Source: Euglena gracilis
Lineage: Eukaryota; Euglenida; Euglenophyceae; Euglenales
Assembly (NCBI GenBank): GCA_039621445.1
Contig: CP154954.1
Coordinates: forward strand, 53,171,357-53,235,356
Direction of reading: 5' to 3'
DNA: 64,000 nt
The notes below the pieces were generated by a model, which was given only the letters and a program-made list of their open reading frames with translations, searched no databases and was not told the origin of the DNA. This document shows positions 26,001 to 36,444 of the stretch, in pieces. Positions within the stretch are counted from its first letter, which is position 1. Every line of letters begins with the position of its first letter. A program made the translations under genes and the position numbers.

Positions 26001-29000
26001 GTACGCGACGCACAGCGTGCGCAGCCCATTTGAGGCGAACAGCGACAGGTTTGCCATGTCCCGCCCGAGGGGCTCCGTGACCTCCTCCGCCTCATAAATG
26101 CCGGAGGAGTTGGGCGATGCGAGGCGCTCCATGACTTTGTCGTCCGCCCCCTGCAACGGCGCATGTCCGAAGGACGGGTGGCGTGCCCAAAGGATGAGCG
26201 GCAGGCGCCGGAGGACTCAGCAATGGGCGCCGCGACGGAGGCAACGGCCCAGGGTGGGCGGCTCCGACCACTGGGAGGATATGGGGGGAGAGGAAAAGGG
26301 GGGAGCTGGAGGGGGGACAAAAGGGGGCAGACGTCACCTTCACGAGGAGGGTGATGGCGTCCGTCTCCAGGTTGCGGACGACCACCCCCATGCGCTTCCG
26401 GTCGGACGTGAAGTCCAGCGTTGCAGACAGGGCCCCTCTCAACCTCGAGGGGTTTACAAGGGGACCAGGAGGGTCCTTTTATTGGGAGTCTGAAAAAAAA
26501 CAACAACCAGGAGTTCAATTGTTCATTGCTGGTTATTTCACAGTGGGGGGGGGAGGGCAGCAGAAAAGAAGGTTTGCCACCGCCCACAGTCATCCTTTGG
26601 AAGGCTGGAATCGGAATATCTCTGCTGTGGAGACGGAAATTAGATAGGCCCTGGCCTCAAGTACGTCATACCTGTGAAGAGGAGGATGAGTAAGGGCCAC
26701 ATGTACAACCCCCGCAGCGAAATAGACTACTGACTGCATGCAATTTGCAGGTCAGAGTCGCATCGGTAATTATCTGTATATACAAAGACGCATGTATTGA
26801 CTGGGAAAACCATCCAAAAATGTTGAAACGAACGGAAGAGATGGAGAAACTTTTGAAACGTCTGAACTTACCAAAATACCACAATCAAACTCGTCAGGAA
26901 TGCCAGATGGTTTGTTGTAATTCTTGCATGGCAGCCGAGCAGTGAGGGCCTTCGCAACTTACCCACAGCTCAGCGCAGATATCCAAATGCCACATTCTCT
27001 GGGGCGAACCCTCCCAGAAGGCTTTGCAGAGTTACCCACCCCCCTGCGAAGAACCTCTCAGCGATATGGCACGTCCCCTGCATCGTGGTGGGGTGCGGGG
27101 ACTGTGGGCGGCGCTGCAGCACAGAGCGGGCGGGTGCACCGTTCCCGGCAGCCCAGGACATCGATCTCCATCGTGTCCTTCGTGCGGTGGGTCAGCACCA
27201 CCCCGGCCTTCATCGCTGCCAGGACGAGGGCCTCTTCGTCCGGGGAACTCCCTGGAGTACCGCGGCAGGCAAGGGTTCTGCAACACACCGCATAGCATGA
27301 AAACCTTCACAGAGGAAAGTCAGCCGTCATTTCCACCCCCCCCCCTTGTATACCGGGGGGGAAAAAATCTGACCGGGAACAATTGCCGACGGGAAAAATT
27401 CTGCCAGGAAAAATATTGGACGAATCCTTAAAATGCCGGGAAAAATTCTGAACGCTGCTCAAACCAGGTGGGGAAAAATATTGGACAGCTGAAAAAAAAC
27501 CACCAAGGTTTTGCGCACAACACCGATTCCTGAGAGGAAGAAATATTCCTGCTGCAAATCGGCGCACAGCGCCGAAGATTTTTTGGGGGTCATTCACTGG
27601 AGGAAATTGGACTTTCCTTAAATCTGCCGGGAAAAATCCTGGACGGATCCTTAAAAAGGCGGGAAAAATCCTGGACAAAATTTCGTCCAGAATTTTTCCC
27701 ACAACATTTTTTCCCGCACAAGTTCCCCCCCCCCCCGGTAGAGCCGCTCCAGCCACTCGGGCACGAAACACCAAATATCTGCTCTGACCATATTTAGTAT
27801 TATACACACATATGTTTATGTGTGTATACAAATACAGATGGGGGACATATGGCAGCCCCCAACCACAGGGCACCCCCAGGGGGGGGGGGCCTATAGTTGG
27901 GAGGGGGGTCCAAAAATTCTTCTGCGTTTAATGATGGAATAGGTTTAGGGTTAAGGATTAGGGTTAGGGTTAGGCCTAACATATGGATTAGGGTTAGTGC
28001 ACAACTTAGGCCTAAAGTTAGGCCGAATTTGTAACCCTAACCCTACTCAATCGTTAACACAAAAAAAATTGTTGGACCCCCCCCTCCCAACTATAGGGCC
28101 CCCCCTGGGGGGCCCATAGTTGGGGGCTGCCATGCCATGTCATGTATAAGTTTTTACATCTGCATGCATCCACGGTTACACACACATATGCATTTGTGTG
28201 CGTATCAGACTTCTTCCCAAGACTCGGAGAGGGGAGTCCCCCCACCCACCCAGCCCGACGAGAGACCCGGGGGGACCCCCAAAAATAGGGCTGCATTTCC
28301 CAAAAAATTTGGTGCTTTGTGCCGAAACCAAGTCCCGCATACACCCACCCACCCACCCCTCTCACCCCTGGAGGTGTTCTGACTGGCTCCCCCCCCCCCC
28401 CGTGTCGTTGACACGCCAATGTTCCAGGAACGTGCTGCTGACACGGGACGGGGGGGGGGTGTCAACGACACGCTGTGACAACGATAGGGGGGAGGGTAAA
28501 AAGAAGCCTGATATGCAAATATATATCTATAGCTGGAGCTACAGCTACATCTATTAGAGGTCCAATGGTGCAATGGAGAATTGTTCCTGGTGCGGTCTAT
28601 GTTTTTTTTTATGGTACTGTGCTGTTGATGTTGACACAGCGTGTCGTTGACACTCGACACTTTTTTGGAACATAACTTTCTTCTTTGAGGTGGCCACAGT
28701 CTCTCAGAAACTTCATCCAAGACACTTCAAAATTGGGTCGGATCATCTTCCCTGCTGTGGCTTCAAGTGTTTCCCCCTATGAATTTGGTCTATGTCTATG
28801 CCTTTATCCATATCCATATCTATATCCCCCTGGGAGGCGGTCCAGTACTGCATTTGTTAAATTTCCTGTCACCCCTAATGAGATTTTCTGTCACGCGTTG
28901 AAAAGCTCCAAAAAGATGATGTTGCTCTGCACCTTACATCACTTCAAACCAGCTGGCGACGTCGCTGCTACTGCCGTGTTGCACACCGTGGTACACCAGC

Positions 29001-32000
29001 TGCCCCTCAACCCTCTTCGGAATCACGGAGTGGCACAGCGCTAGGGCGCGGAAGAACGTCAGCACCCCTTCATCCCCATTCCCGAGTCTCCGCTGCAGCT
29101 CACTGGGGGGAGTGAGGAAAAACAACGGCGGAGGCAGATTTAATGAAGCAAAGGAAGCCACTTGCTAATGGGGAACGTGCAATGTTGGAGACCGTGCACC
29201 CAAACAAATGGGGTTGGGGACACCTGTCATTGAAGGAGCCTTCGGCCACCTCCTCCAGGTCGCAGGCCGCAGGTGCGGAAGGAGGCCAGCCATAGACGAC
29301 GCCCTCAATGGTGCAGCACTTGAACTGCATGACGTTCTCAGTCAGTGTCCCGGTCTTGTCACTCAGAATGACTTGGATCTGCCCCAAATCCTGAGGACGA
29401 GGGAGATCCTTCCCTGAAATGCAACAAAAAGAGATGAAACTTGAAGAATGCAAAAAAAATCAAATATGCGATGACGTTCACGGAACCAACACCTCTGCAA
29501 TGGCGCTGTCTTCCACCCCTGCTGGGGTGTCTGTCGCCTCGTCGTACATCGTAAGGTCCCACGCGATGCACAGAGAGATCCAATACTTGGAGATGTCGGT
29601 GATCACCTGATGCAACCCCCAAATGTAGAGCGCATCAAAGATGAACAGAGGCCCACCTCCGTTCACAACAAAGAGTCCATGGATGCATTTTTTTGCAAAA
29701 AAAGAAGAGCCTTCTGTTTCACGGGATCTCAAGTTATCAGCCGTCATGTGTTCCAGTGAAAACACCTTGCGAAAGCCCTTGGTTCAGCCTGTTGTCCCTT
29801 CACGGGGAAATAATGCACTTCTTGCAGCTTATTACTTATAACTTTCAGAGGGCAGGGGTTAGGATCAGGCAAAAAACCCTGTTGGGTGTGCATTTGTTTG
29901 ATCCATTGTGACCAAGAATTATGCCAATTCTCAACTGTTTCTGGAAATTACCAGCTTTCAAGCAACCTTTATGCCCTCTTAGTGAATTCCTGGCTGAAAA
30001 ATATTCAACCTGACCAGTGGATGGGACGACCAACACCTTGAAAGAAATTGGGATCATGACGGAGGTGAGGAGGAAGAAGCGGCCCGGGTAGACAATGTAA
30101 TGCCACAGCACTTCGCGAGAGATCTCCGGGCGGCTGAGATACCACTGGTCCTGCAGATGGAGAACAGCCCTTTGACCCACGCTGCCACCCAGACCTCTCA
30201 TAATTACTCTGAACTTGTTTTTTGCCGGTCCCCTCCCTCTTCCTCCAGCCCCAATTTGCTCTTTGTGTGCACTACCCCCCCAAAAAAAACAATCAGACTG
30301 GGATACGGTCCAACGGCAACTGCTGCCGAGATTTTTTTAAAAAAGAATTCCATTCACTGACTTCGACTTCTTCAGGGTGGAGCAACACCAGGAGGAGATT
30401 CCTCCAAAGAATGCCCCCCCCAGAAAAAGGGTGGAAATCAATAAATTCAACCTTCAAATTCTCATAACTTTCAGGAAATCGCATTTTTTTCACACACGTG
30501 TACGCATAATCGCATACGCAGACAATGAATGAAGCTACCAAAAATTCTCAGATCCTTTCGTCAAGGCTCTCCATTTTGCCTGGATTCCCAAAAAAATGCT
30601 GCCATCTGCAAACCTGGGGCATTTTTGAGCCGTCCTGAGATCTTTGTTTCAGGGAGAGGAGAGAGGAGGAGGGTTTTCGGGAGATCCACCATCACAGCCC
30701 TGCTTTTTTGAAAAGCTTCTCCCCTCTCCTCCAATTAAAATACACACCAAACGTGCAAGAAAAATGCAGAAATTCCACGTGAAATTATTCATGAAAATCT
30801 GGGAAATCAGCTTTGAAAGATTTAAAGCCAATTAAGCCAATCCCAATTCCATTATGGAGAGCGGGTGTTTCCCTGCTTCGCTTTGCAAGGGGAGGCACCT
30901 CCTCAAAGGCCAGGTAGGACCCGGCTGTGCCACAGCAGATGGCGTACAGCAGCTGAATGCAAAAGATGACGATGGAGTACTGGCTGGTCAGCCGGTCCAC
31001 TTTGGCCTGCCGTGGGAGGGATGGGGCACCAGAGGCAGTGGGTGGAGCTTGCCGCAACGCCCAGCAGCGTGCCGATGACACAGATTGGCCAGCAATATCG
31101 GCGGAACAACTGGCGAAATGCACTTGGGCAACTTGTTCGACCAGCTCTTGGCAACCCTTCAATAAACCTTATCAAATAAATTGATTTTGCATGAATGTAT
31201 GCTTTGTTTTGCCTTCACCGGGCAAAAATCGCACCTAACACGCAATTTTTTGGTTGGTTGTCTTGCACAATTGTGTAAAGGTTTTGTACCTGTTTTGGGA
31301 ATGAACGGGCAACCGGCATGGGAAAAAAATGGCGCAAAATGTCGAGCAATGAAAGCCCCAAAATTGGAGATTTGTGAATATAGGAATTTGTATGTATAGG
31401 AATTTGGTGAAAACTGAACTTTTTAAGGGCAAAAATGCTAGGCAGTCAGATTCACAGCCCATCGCCAACCAATCACCCTTGTGCCTCTGGTACCTGCCAG
31501 GGGTCGCCAGAAGAAAGAGAAAAAGAGCATGAAATACACAAATAAACCCACAAACAGGGCATTACCGCTTAATGGCCCCAGGGAGCAGGAGGGGGAGCTC
31601 AGAGGAGGGAAATTTCGAGCTGGCTGGAAAAAAGCTGCTTCCTAATCCCCCAGTTGTGGGAAAAAACATTTTTTCACCCTAACCTCGAGCTGGGCAGCCT
31701 CTTCTAACCCGATTTCACCCATCCTTGACACTTTACATTACCATCCCTTTGGGCAGCTGGACAGGAATTATAACTTTTCAATTCAATTGGGATACAAAAT
31801 TCAACCATATGGATTATTATTATATATATTATATATATTATATATATATATATATATTATATTATAGGTGAAATATACATCAAATTCACAAAACCTTTGA
31901 GAAAAGTAAAAAAAAAGCTTTCAAAAAACCAGAGGGAAACACAAGCAAACAATGAAGGTGATCCTTTGCACCGAAAAACAACAAAGAACAAAGAATAAAA

Positions 32001-34058
32001 AGGATCCTTGTTGAGAATACATGAGAAGAGTTGCCACCTTCACCTCAAAACGGTTCCTATGACCTTTTCGTCAAGAATAACTCACAAGAAATTGCAAAAG
32101 CTCACACCCATTTGGCCGTCGGTCCACTTTTGTTCATGTTAACCTTCGTCTGGTGCCCTGTGAAGCACAGATTGACAATTGATGAAATGATGACTTTGAT
32201 CATGAACATCTATGGAATAATAAATAATCTCCATACATAGACGGAGTCCACCAGATGGATGAGCACACCTGTGTATACAGCCAGCGCCCACACCCAATCA
32301 GTGTTACGCAGGTAGCACGCCTGCTGAAGCAACTGTTGGCTGGTGACAGCACAGAGTCACCGCCAGGTGGAAAAAAAGTGGAGGCGTGCCCAAATAACGT
32401 TGCCAGGGGGAGGGCAGCTGTTCAAATTACTTTGTCCTGGGGATTTGTGCTTACTCGAGTTGAGGGTCAGACTCCATTCAAAATCATCCATAGTTTATCA
32501 GCAGATATCTGCAGTTTTCCGTAGGGAAAGAAAATGCATGTGTTGATTGACTTGCCCATCAGGGAGAAAATGACAAAGAGGGGGGAAAACTATTGGAACC
32601 ATAGATTGACAAAGCGCAACCTGTTGATGTGCGTCCAAACCTTGTTATACGAGAAGTGTCCTGAAATTTCATTTACAACACTCTAATTCAAGCGAATATG
32701 TGAAATTTGCTTTTTCCTTCCATTTAAAAAAAAAAAACAAAAAAAACAGCAACAAAAAAATCAAACAAACTGTTCATTTAAATCAAGCCACACTGATGAT
32801 GACAAGAAAAATGGAAAAAATACACAGTAATCATTGCTGACTTCAAAAGGACTGACGAGGTAACATGGCCCCTTAAAAATGAAACGCCACTCCTGAATCT
32901 TGTGTTGAAATAATACACTGAGGGCATACACACACTTTGTGACCACTGGGAGACGCTTTTCTCTGGGCCAAAAAACCACCCATCTACCCACTTTTTTCAA
33001 AAAAACCACCCACGACCCACCCACCAATGCCCACACTCACCCCCCTTAGGGGTGGAATCATGTCTTTCCATCAAAAAAAAGCTCATATTTTGGGAAAGCA
33101 CCTTAATTCCACCAAAAAAAAACCACAATATTCTCCCACTGCACCCTTCCGTTTCTTTGAGAAACGCCATCACAAATGTGTCATTGCAAAAAAAGAAGAA
33201 GAAACAGCAGCAGTAGCAGCAGCAACAACAACAGCAGCGGCAGCAGCAGCAACATACTTTCGAGCAATTTGCTTTAATTATATGTAAAGAGGATGTCTGG
33301 CTGCAATGTTGTCTCAGAAAAAACTTGACATACAATGGGAAAACGAGTTTCCCAAAATCGAAATTATAATATTTTTTTAAAAAGTCGCAATTTTCAAATC
33401 TGTGATTCTGACTTTGACTTTGAATGTGAGCAAATGTATGGGGTTTGCCAAATGGGGGAGGGGTTACACGGCGAATGTCCAGCTGGATGGGCGCAAAGAG
33501 GAGGGAAAACCCAAACTCAAATGGGAAATCAAAAAAATCACCAGATGTTTTCTTTATCGAATACCCCTCTCACAAATGGCGAAACACCAACCTGGTATAG
33601 CAGGGGGGGGGGGTGCCTGGGGTTGGCAGGAGGACAGATTTTTCACAGCGAAGCACGAGGCACCCTGGTTGCGAAAATTTTGAGTTGAATTCAGAATTAC
33701 CCCAAACCCCCTTACCTCCCCACCCCCCTTGCCACTCCCCACTTCCTGCCATGTGTGCAAAAAAGATTTGAAATAAAACTGCCTCACCAAAAATAACACT
33801 AACACTTGCAAATGGTCTGTGCAAATGCACACATCAATGTTAACTTGTGTGTCATGTCCTCAAAAAAATGGGTAATGCCCTCAGATCCAGAAATATCGAT
33901 GAAAAACAGAAGCCATGACTCTGGATGGGGATCTCCTCGTAATTCATCACGATGGAGCCAATGAAAGTATATATCAGATTGCTCGGTGGCTCCGCCTGCA
34001 GTGTAAAACTCACTGCGGGGGGGCGCTCACCAGATATCCGCCCCACCTGCGCCGTAAC
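10953..34058 (-). CDS. P4-ATPase phospholipid flippase gene; left-contig copy, exons E4-E26
   Basis: This is the second appearance of the same gene, cut at its 5' side by the gap at 37481, so E1-E3 are absent. Exons E4 to E25 match the right-contig exons one for one, with the same lengths and phases. E26 (M10) is unique to this contig. All catalytic motifs present in the right copy are intact here too, including DKTGTLT (E9) and GDGGNDV (E20). Many exons are identical and most differences are synonymous, so both copies look to be under purifying selection. Because the duplicated block ends exactly at the gap on both sides, I read this as the other haplotype of one gene rather than a paralogue. 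Confidence 0.92.
11077..12285. other. part of the E25-E26 intron
   Basis: Lies between E26 and the A-rich tandem repeat. Contains C-run and CCCCGACC repeats at about 11210-11390, two close copies of GGGTCCATTGCGCAT near 11690 and 11720, and unique sequence. No exon is recognised. Confidence 0.6.
12286..12662. repeat. A-rich tandem repeat (ATGTGCAAAATTGGGCAAAA units)
   Basis: Degenerate tandem units alternating ATGTGCAAAATTGGGCAAAA and ATGCGCAAAAAAGGC. A smaller cluster of ATGCGCAAAA lies at 12050-12105. Its opposite strand is open in all frames and rich in Phe and His, which is a composition effect. Confidence 0.85.
13562..13842. mobile_element. foldback MITE with telomere-like core, present in the left copy only
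   Basis: The ends are GGCAGCCCGAAA and its complement TTTCGGGCTGCC. Flanked by ATTAAGAA on both sides (13554-13561, 13843-13850). The right copy has a single ATTAAGAA at 38614-38621 and no insert. The 281 bp are almost entirely one palindrome with arms of about 125 bp; the core carries TTAGGG-like units (TTAGGGTTAGGCCTAA). The 8-bp target duplication fits hAT-like or similar transposases. Confidence 0.93.
14173..14264 (-). CDS. P4-ATPase exon E25 (M9), left copy
   Basis: Counterpart of 38944-39035, identical. Its phase-2 donor GACCG|GTGTGT joins E26 at 11076 to give [12 protein letters not shown]. Confidence 0.93.
14779..14814. repeat. (TTGG)n microsatellite
   Basis: Eight or so TTGG units; the right copy at 39559-39585 has fewer. 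Length varies between the copies. Confidence 0.9.
15008..15140 (-). CDS. P4-ATPase exon E24 (M8), left copy
   Basis: Counterpart of 39784-39916; Ile replaces Val in YTSIDGHP. Confidence 0.92.
15229..15424 (-). CDS. P4-ATPase exon E23 (M6-M7), left copy
   Basis: Counterpart of 40005-40200; Ser replaces Gly in RTFTSFLW, with synonymous changes in HPR and near the donor. Confidence 0.95.
16908..17040 (-). CDS. P4-ATPase exon E22 (M5-M6), left copy
   Basis: Counterpart of 41708-41840 and identical to it. Confidence 0.95.
17682..17747 (-). CDS. P4-ATPase exon E21, left copy
   Basis: Counterpart of 42452-42517 and identical to it. Confidence 0.95.
18395..18541 (-). CDS. P4-ATPase exon E20 (GDGGNDV), left copy
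   Basis: Counterpart of 43156-43302. At least five base differences, all in third codon positions and silent. The intron just upstream of the acceptor has one extra G. Confidence 0.98.
18637..18718 (-). CDS. P4-ATPase exon E19 (AVVCCRTTP), left copy
   Basis: Counterpart of 43397-43478 and identical to it. Confidence 0.95.
19696..19887 (-). CDS. P4-ATPase exon E18, left copy
   Basis: Counterpart of 44679-44870; [10 protein letters not shown] here against [10 protein letters not shown] there, three amino-acid changes within ten residues. Confidence 0.85.
20614..20753 (-). CDS. P4-ATPase exon E17 (variable insert, tentative), left copy
   Basis: Counterpart of 45592-45731. The one difference is Ile/Val in the chosen frame but silent in another frame, so the reading frame remains open. 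Confidence 0.5.
22053..22123 (-). CDS. P4-ATPase exon E16 (TGDK), left copy
   Basis: Counterpart of 47030-47100; Asn replaces Ser in AISCNLL, plus two synonymous changes. Confidence 0.93.
22222..22311 (-). CDS. P4-ATPase exon E15 (IEDRLQ), left copy
   Basis: Counterpart of 47195-47284; the exon is identical, while the intron just beyond the donor has a small indel. Confidence 0.96.
23108..23239 (-). CDS. P4-ATPase exon E14, left copy
   Basis: Counterpart of 48100-48231 and identical to it. Confidence 0.95.
23990..25930. repeat. left-copy counterpart of the microsatellite, mostly aperiodic
   Basis: Only 25660-25757 keeps clean GATATA units. From 23990 to 25650 the sequence drifts through purine-rich, GT-rich and AT-rich stretches with no match to the right copy and no coding. 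The flank at 23900-23990 already carries many small indels relative to 48910-49030. No gene is seen here. Confidence 0.7.
25997..26150 (-). CDS. P4-ATPase exon E13 (KGAD), left copy
   Basis: Counterpart of 49817-49970; one synonymous change (Ser codon in FASNG). Confidence 0.95.
26338..26443 (-). CDS. P4-ATPase exon E12 (FTSDRKRM), left copy
   Basis: Counterpart of 50156-50261; two synonymous changes (Gly and Arg codons). The donor reads GTGACG instead of GTGATG. Confidence 0.93.
27140..27251 (-). CDS. P4-ATPase exon E11 (SSPDEEAL), left copy
   Basis: Counterpart of 50958-51069 with one synonymous change (Ala codon in MKAG). Confidence 0.9.
27353..27738. mobile_element. MITE with CCGGGGG ends and TA target site, left copy
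   Basis: Inverted ends CCGGGGGGGAA, each flanked by TA. The interior is built from degenerate units of the type GGGAAAAATCCTGGACGGAT, in both orientations. Lies in the intron between E10 and E11. Present in both copies. Confidence 0.6.
27851..28131. mobile_element. foldback MITE, same family as 13562, left copy
   Basis: The ends are GGCAGCCCCCAAC and GTTGGGGGCTGCC. The core again has TGATGGAATAGG and TTAGGGTTAGGCCTAA-type sequence in inverted arms. Present in both copies. No clear target-site duplication is visible, so it is older than the 13562 insertion. Confidence 0.8.
28459..28653. mobile_element. short element with GTGTCAACGACAC ends, left copy
   Basis: Inverted ends GTGTCAACGACACGCTGTG, perfect over 19 bases and nearly so for five more. 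Another GTGTCGTTGACAC lies just outside at 28402. Interior AT-rich, no coding. Present in both copies, so older than their split. Confidence 0.55.
28987..29102 (-). CDS. P4-ATPase exon E10, left copy
   Basis: Counterpart of 52775-52890; Asn replaces Asp in LGNGDEG, otherwise identical. Confidence 0.93.
29224..29390 (-). CDS. P4-ATPase exon E9 (DKTGTLT), left copy
   Basis: Counterpart of 53012-53178 with an intact phosphorylation site; one synonymous change (Ala codon in VAEGSF). Confidence 0.97.
29493..29606 (-). CDS. P4-ATPase exon E8, left copy
   Basis: Counterpart of 53282-53395; the exon sequence is identical. Confidence 0.95.
30037..30150 (-). CDS. P4-ATPase exon E7 (M4), left copy
   Basis: Counterpart of 53826-53939; Ser replaces Cys in WYLSRPE. 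The PISFK motif in M4 is intact. Confidence 0.95.
30899..31006 (-). CDS. P4-ATPase exon E6 (M3), left copy
   Basis: Counterpart of 54697-54804, with one synonymous change (Phe codon in AFEE). Confidence 0.92.
31742..31756 (-). CDS. candidate 15-bp microexon, left copy
   Basis: Counterpart of 55541-55555; encodes LPKGM between the same AG and GTAATG. The one difference from LSKGM is an amino-acid change. Confidence 0.22.
31814..31866. repeat. AT-rich microsatellite, left copy
   Basis: ATATATT units between E5 and E6; the right copy at 55614-55668 differs in number and phase of units. Confidence 0.85.
32267..32339 (-). CDS. P4-ATPase exon E5, left copy
   Basis: Counterpart of 56075-56147 and identical to it over the exon (LRNTDW segment). 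Confidence 0.85.
33187..33252. repeat. CAG/CAA trinucleotide repeat, left copy
   Basis: Interrupted AAG and CAG/CAA run in an intron; same at 57001-57062. No exon signals surround it, so the Gln-like reading is not considered coding. Confidence 0.85.
33920..34058 (-). CDS. P4-ATPase exon E4, left copy
   Basis: Counterpart of 57732-57870. One synonymous change (Pro codon) and one Ile/Asn change at the uncertain 3' end. Confidence 0.75.
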
Positions 34059-35446
34059 CTGTGAGGGGTCGCAAGGAAATGCCGCTGAACAACAAACACT
34101 CTGATTCACAAGAATGCATTGGCAAAAGCATCAAACCTACCGTTGGAAAAATGGGGTCAAAGCAACTCGGTTCCTCCAAAATACTGATGATGCTTCAAAA
34201 AAAAAAAGCAGGAAAAGTCTGGTCACCTAACTGAAATGGTGGAAAATGAGCAAAAAAAACCTCCCTTGCTGTAACCACCAACCTTGAGGTTTTCATAAAA
34301 ATTGAAGATCCTTCACACAAAACTGGGAGTGAATCCATCCAGGAAAAAGTGTGTTGGTTGACACAAATATTTGAAACCCCGTCTCAAAGGTTTGTGTCAA
34401 GTAAAGAAGAAAACTTGGCACGTCACTGTAGGGAATTGATTTTTATTGTACAACAATCTTCAACTTTAGAAAAAACGTTGGATGGTTGAAAATACGCAAA
34501 AAAACCCTTGCATAAATTTCTGTCCAAAATTCCACCAAATTCTGTCTTTTTTTCTGTCCAATTTGACCCAGCATTCTAAAGCACAAGGTATTTACCAAAC
34601 AAGTGCAATGTGCAATGCATCATTTCCTCTTTCCGTGGATGTTAGAAAGACCAGAAGTCTCGAGCCTTTGCTTAATTTCTGTAGCTTTGCTTTTTCTTTG
34701 AGCAGAAAATGCGTTTGCATTCAGCTCTCAGATGACGTTGAAAAACCAGGTCAAGAAACTCATTTGCTGGTTCGGTTTTCAGAAGTTTGGAAACATCTGT
34801 TCAAAAAAAATCAGGAAGCCCGTCGTGAAGAGCAAAGAAGATTTTTGTTTTGCAAAAAGTGCAATTCCTTTTGTAACATCTCTAATTAAGGAGGGGATCA
34901 ATGGGAGTACCCCATTTCGGAGGTGGAACAAACACTTTTACTTGAAAAGATCCACAAGACTTTTTAACACCAGACTAAAAATGCCAAAAACAAATGGTGA
35001 TCCAGAAATCCAATTGGGGGCTCGCAGCATTTTTCCATTTGATGCCAGAAAGATCCGAAAGAGAGGTAAGGGCAAAACGGAAGCCCTGGCATGCACACTT
35101 TCTCATTGAATTTCAATTCATCAATGATGTTGACTTCCCAAGCGGGAAAAAAAAAAGGTCGGGAAATAAAACGTTGCGCCAGCTTATTTTGGTGTACAGG
35201 GGAGCGTTTAAAAGCGTTTGACACTAAATTCGGTTTGGTATTTAACTCGTCGGGTTTAAATTCCGTTTTAATCCCGACGAGGATCCCCCCTCGGCCTGAT
35301 TTAAACCAACGAGTTTAAGCATTACGCATTTAATCAATAAGCATTACGCAAGAATCATGAGGAAGTTCCTAACCCAGAAACCTTCTGTGGATGGTGTGTT
35401 GTCCTGTTTCCGTTTTTTTTTGTGTTTTTCCTTTCCTCCCTTCCAG

Positions 35447-35576
35447 AGAGGCTGTCCCTGGCGACAACGTTGGCTTCAACGTGAAGAACGTGTCTGTCAA
35501 GGATATCCGCCGTGGTTGTGTGGCCTCGAACGCCAAGAAAGTTCCCGCCAAGGAGGCTGCTGACTTCACTGCCCAG
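35447..35576 (+). pseudogene. EF-1alpha exon fragment inside transposon, left copy
   Basis: Same exon as 59591-59720, with intact acceptor and donor (CAG|GTAAGC). Reads KDIRRG and FTAQ, as expected, but KKVPAKE where the family has NDPAKE. Isolated, with no flanking EF-1alpha exons. Confidence 0.85.
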
Positions 35577-36444
35577 GTAAGCCTCTCTTCAAACGCTCAG
35601 AAGGACTTGGGTTGGCAGAGTGTTTTCATAATCTGCCTGTTACAAGGTTGGTTTCAGGGCTTTCACTTTGGACTCGGGGGGGGGGGTGTCCCTTGACCAG
35701 GGTCATCTTTCTCTTCCAGAAGTGCCGAATTTCAACGAGAAAAAATGTCAGTAAAAATTGACTGTGCCAAAATTTTGTCCACTTTTTTGACCTCCGTTTT
35801 TTTCACCCCCCCCTAAAAGTACCAATTTTTAACCCTGAATTTTTTGAGATTTTTTTTTGTGAAAAAAATGTGGTTTTCCATCAAAAAATCATGTATTTTG
35901 GGTTCATTTTTAAAAAAAATTTAAAAATTATTTATGGACAAAATCCGCGTTTTCTCGAAATGGGTGAAAATGCTGTGGTGGGTGGGGGGGGGGGGGGGGG
36001 GGGGGTCGACCCACCCCCCATCTCCTGGGTTGGGGGGTCGTCCACCCCCCCCCCACCAGGCCTTCCCGTTCTGCCCTGCCCCCCCCTGAAGTCCCTTTTT
36101 TGGGGGACCCCCCCAAAAAGTTGCATTTTTTTCCTCTCATCAGACCAATGCCCCACTGGACGTTGTCAAACCCTGGAAGTGACTTTCCATTTGCAATTGT
36201 CCTGGCATCACCCAGGGTCTTTGGTTATTGGTCAAGGAGTTGTGGACCGAAGTTGAGATTTTTACAACTCAGCGAACAACAACTCAGCGAACTGCAGTTG
36301 CTTCCCACGAGGATTTTGTTCTGTTTTCGGTATTCATGAGGTCGAAAAAAATTTACACCATACACAGTGTGAAAAAAATTCAGGATTCTGGACAGAAGTG
36401 CCGAAAATTTTTTTGTCCTTTTTTGGCCAAAAAAGTCCTCGTCG

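Noticed and set aside
32343-32546. Plus-strand frames of 60-90 codons opposite E5
   Set aside because: Shadow of a conserved minus-strand exon with no similarity of their own.
33027-33287. Poly-Gln/Ala protein over the CAG repeat
   Set aside because: Intronic, no splice sites, and the frame does not link to any exon.
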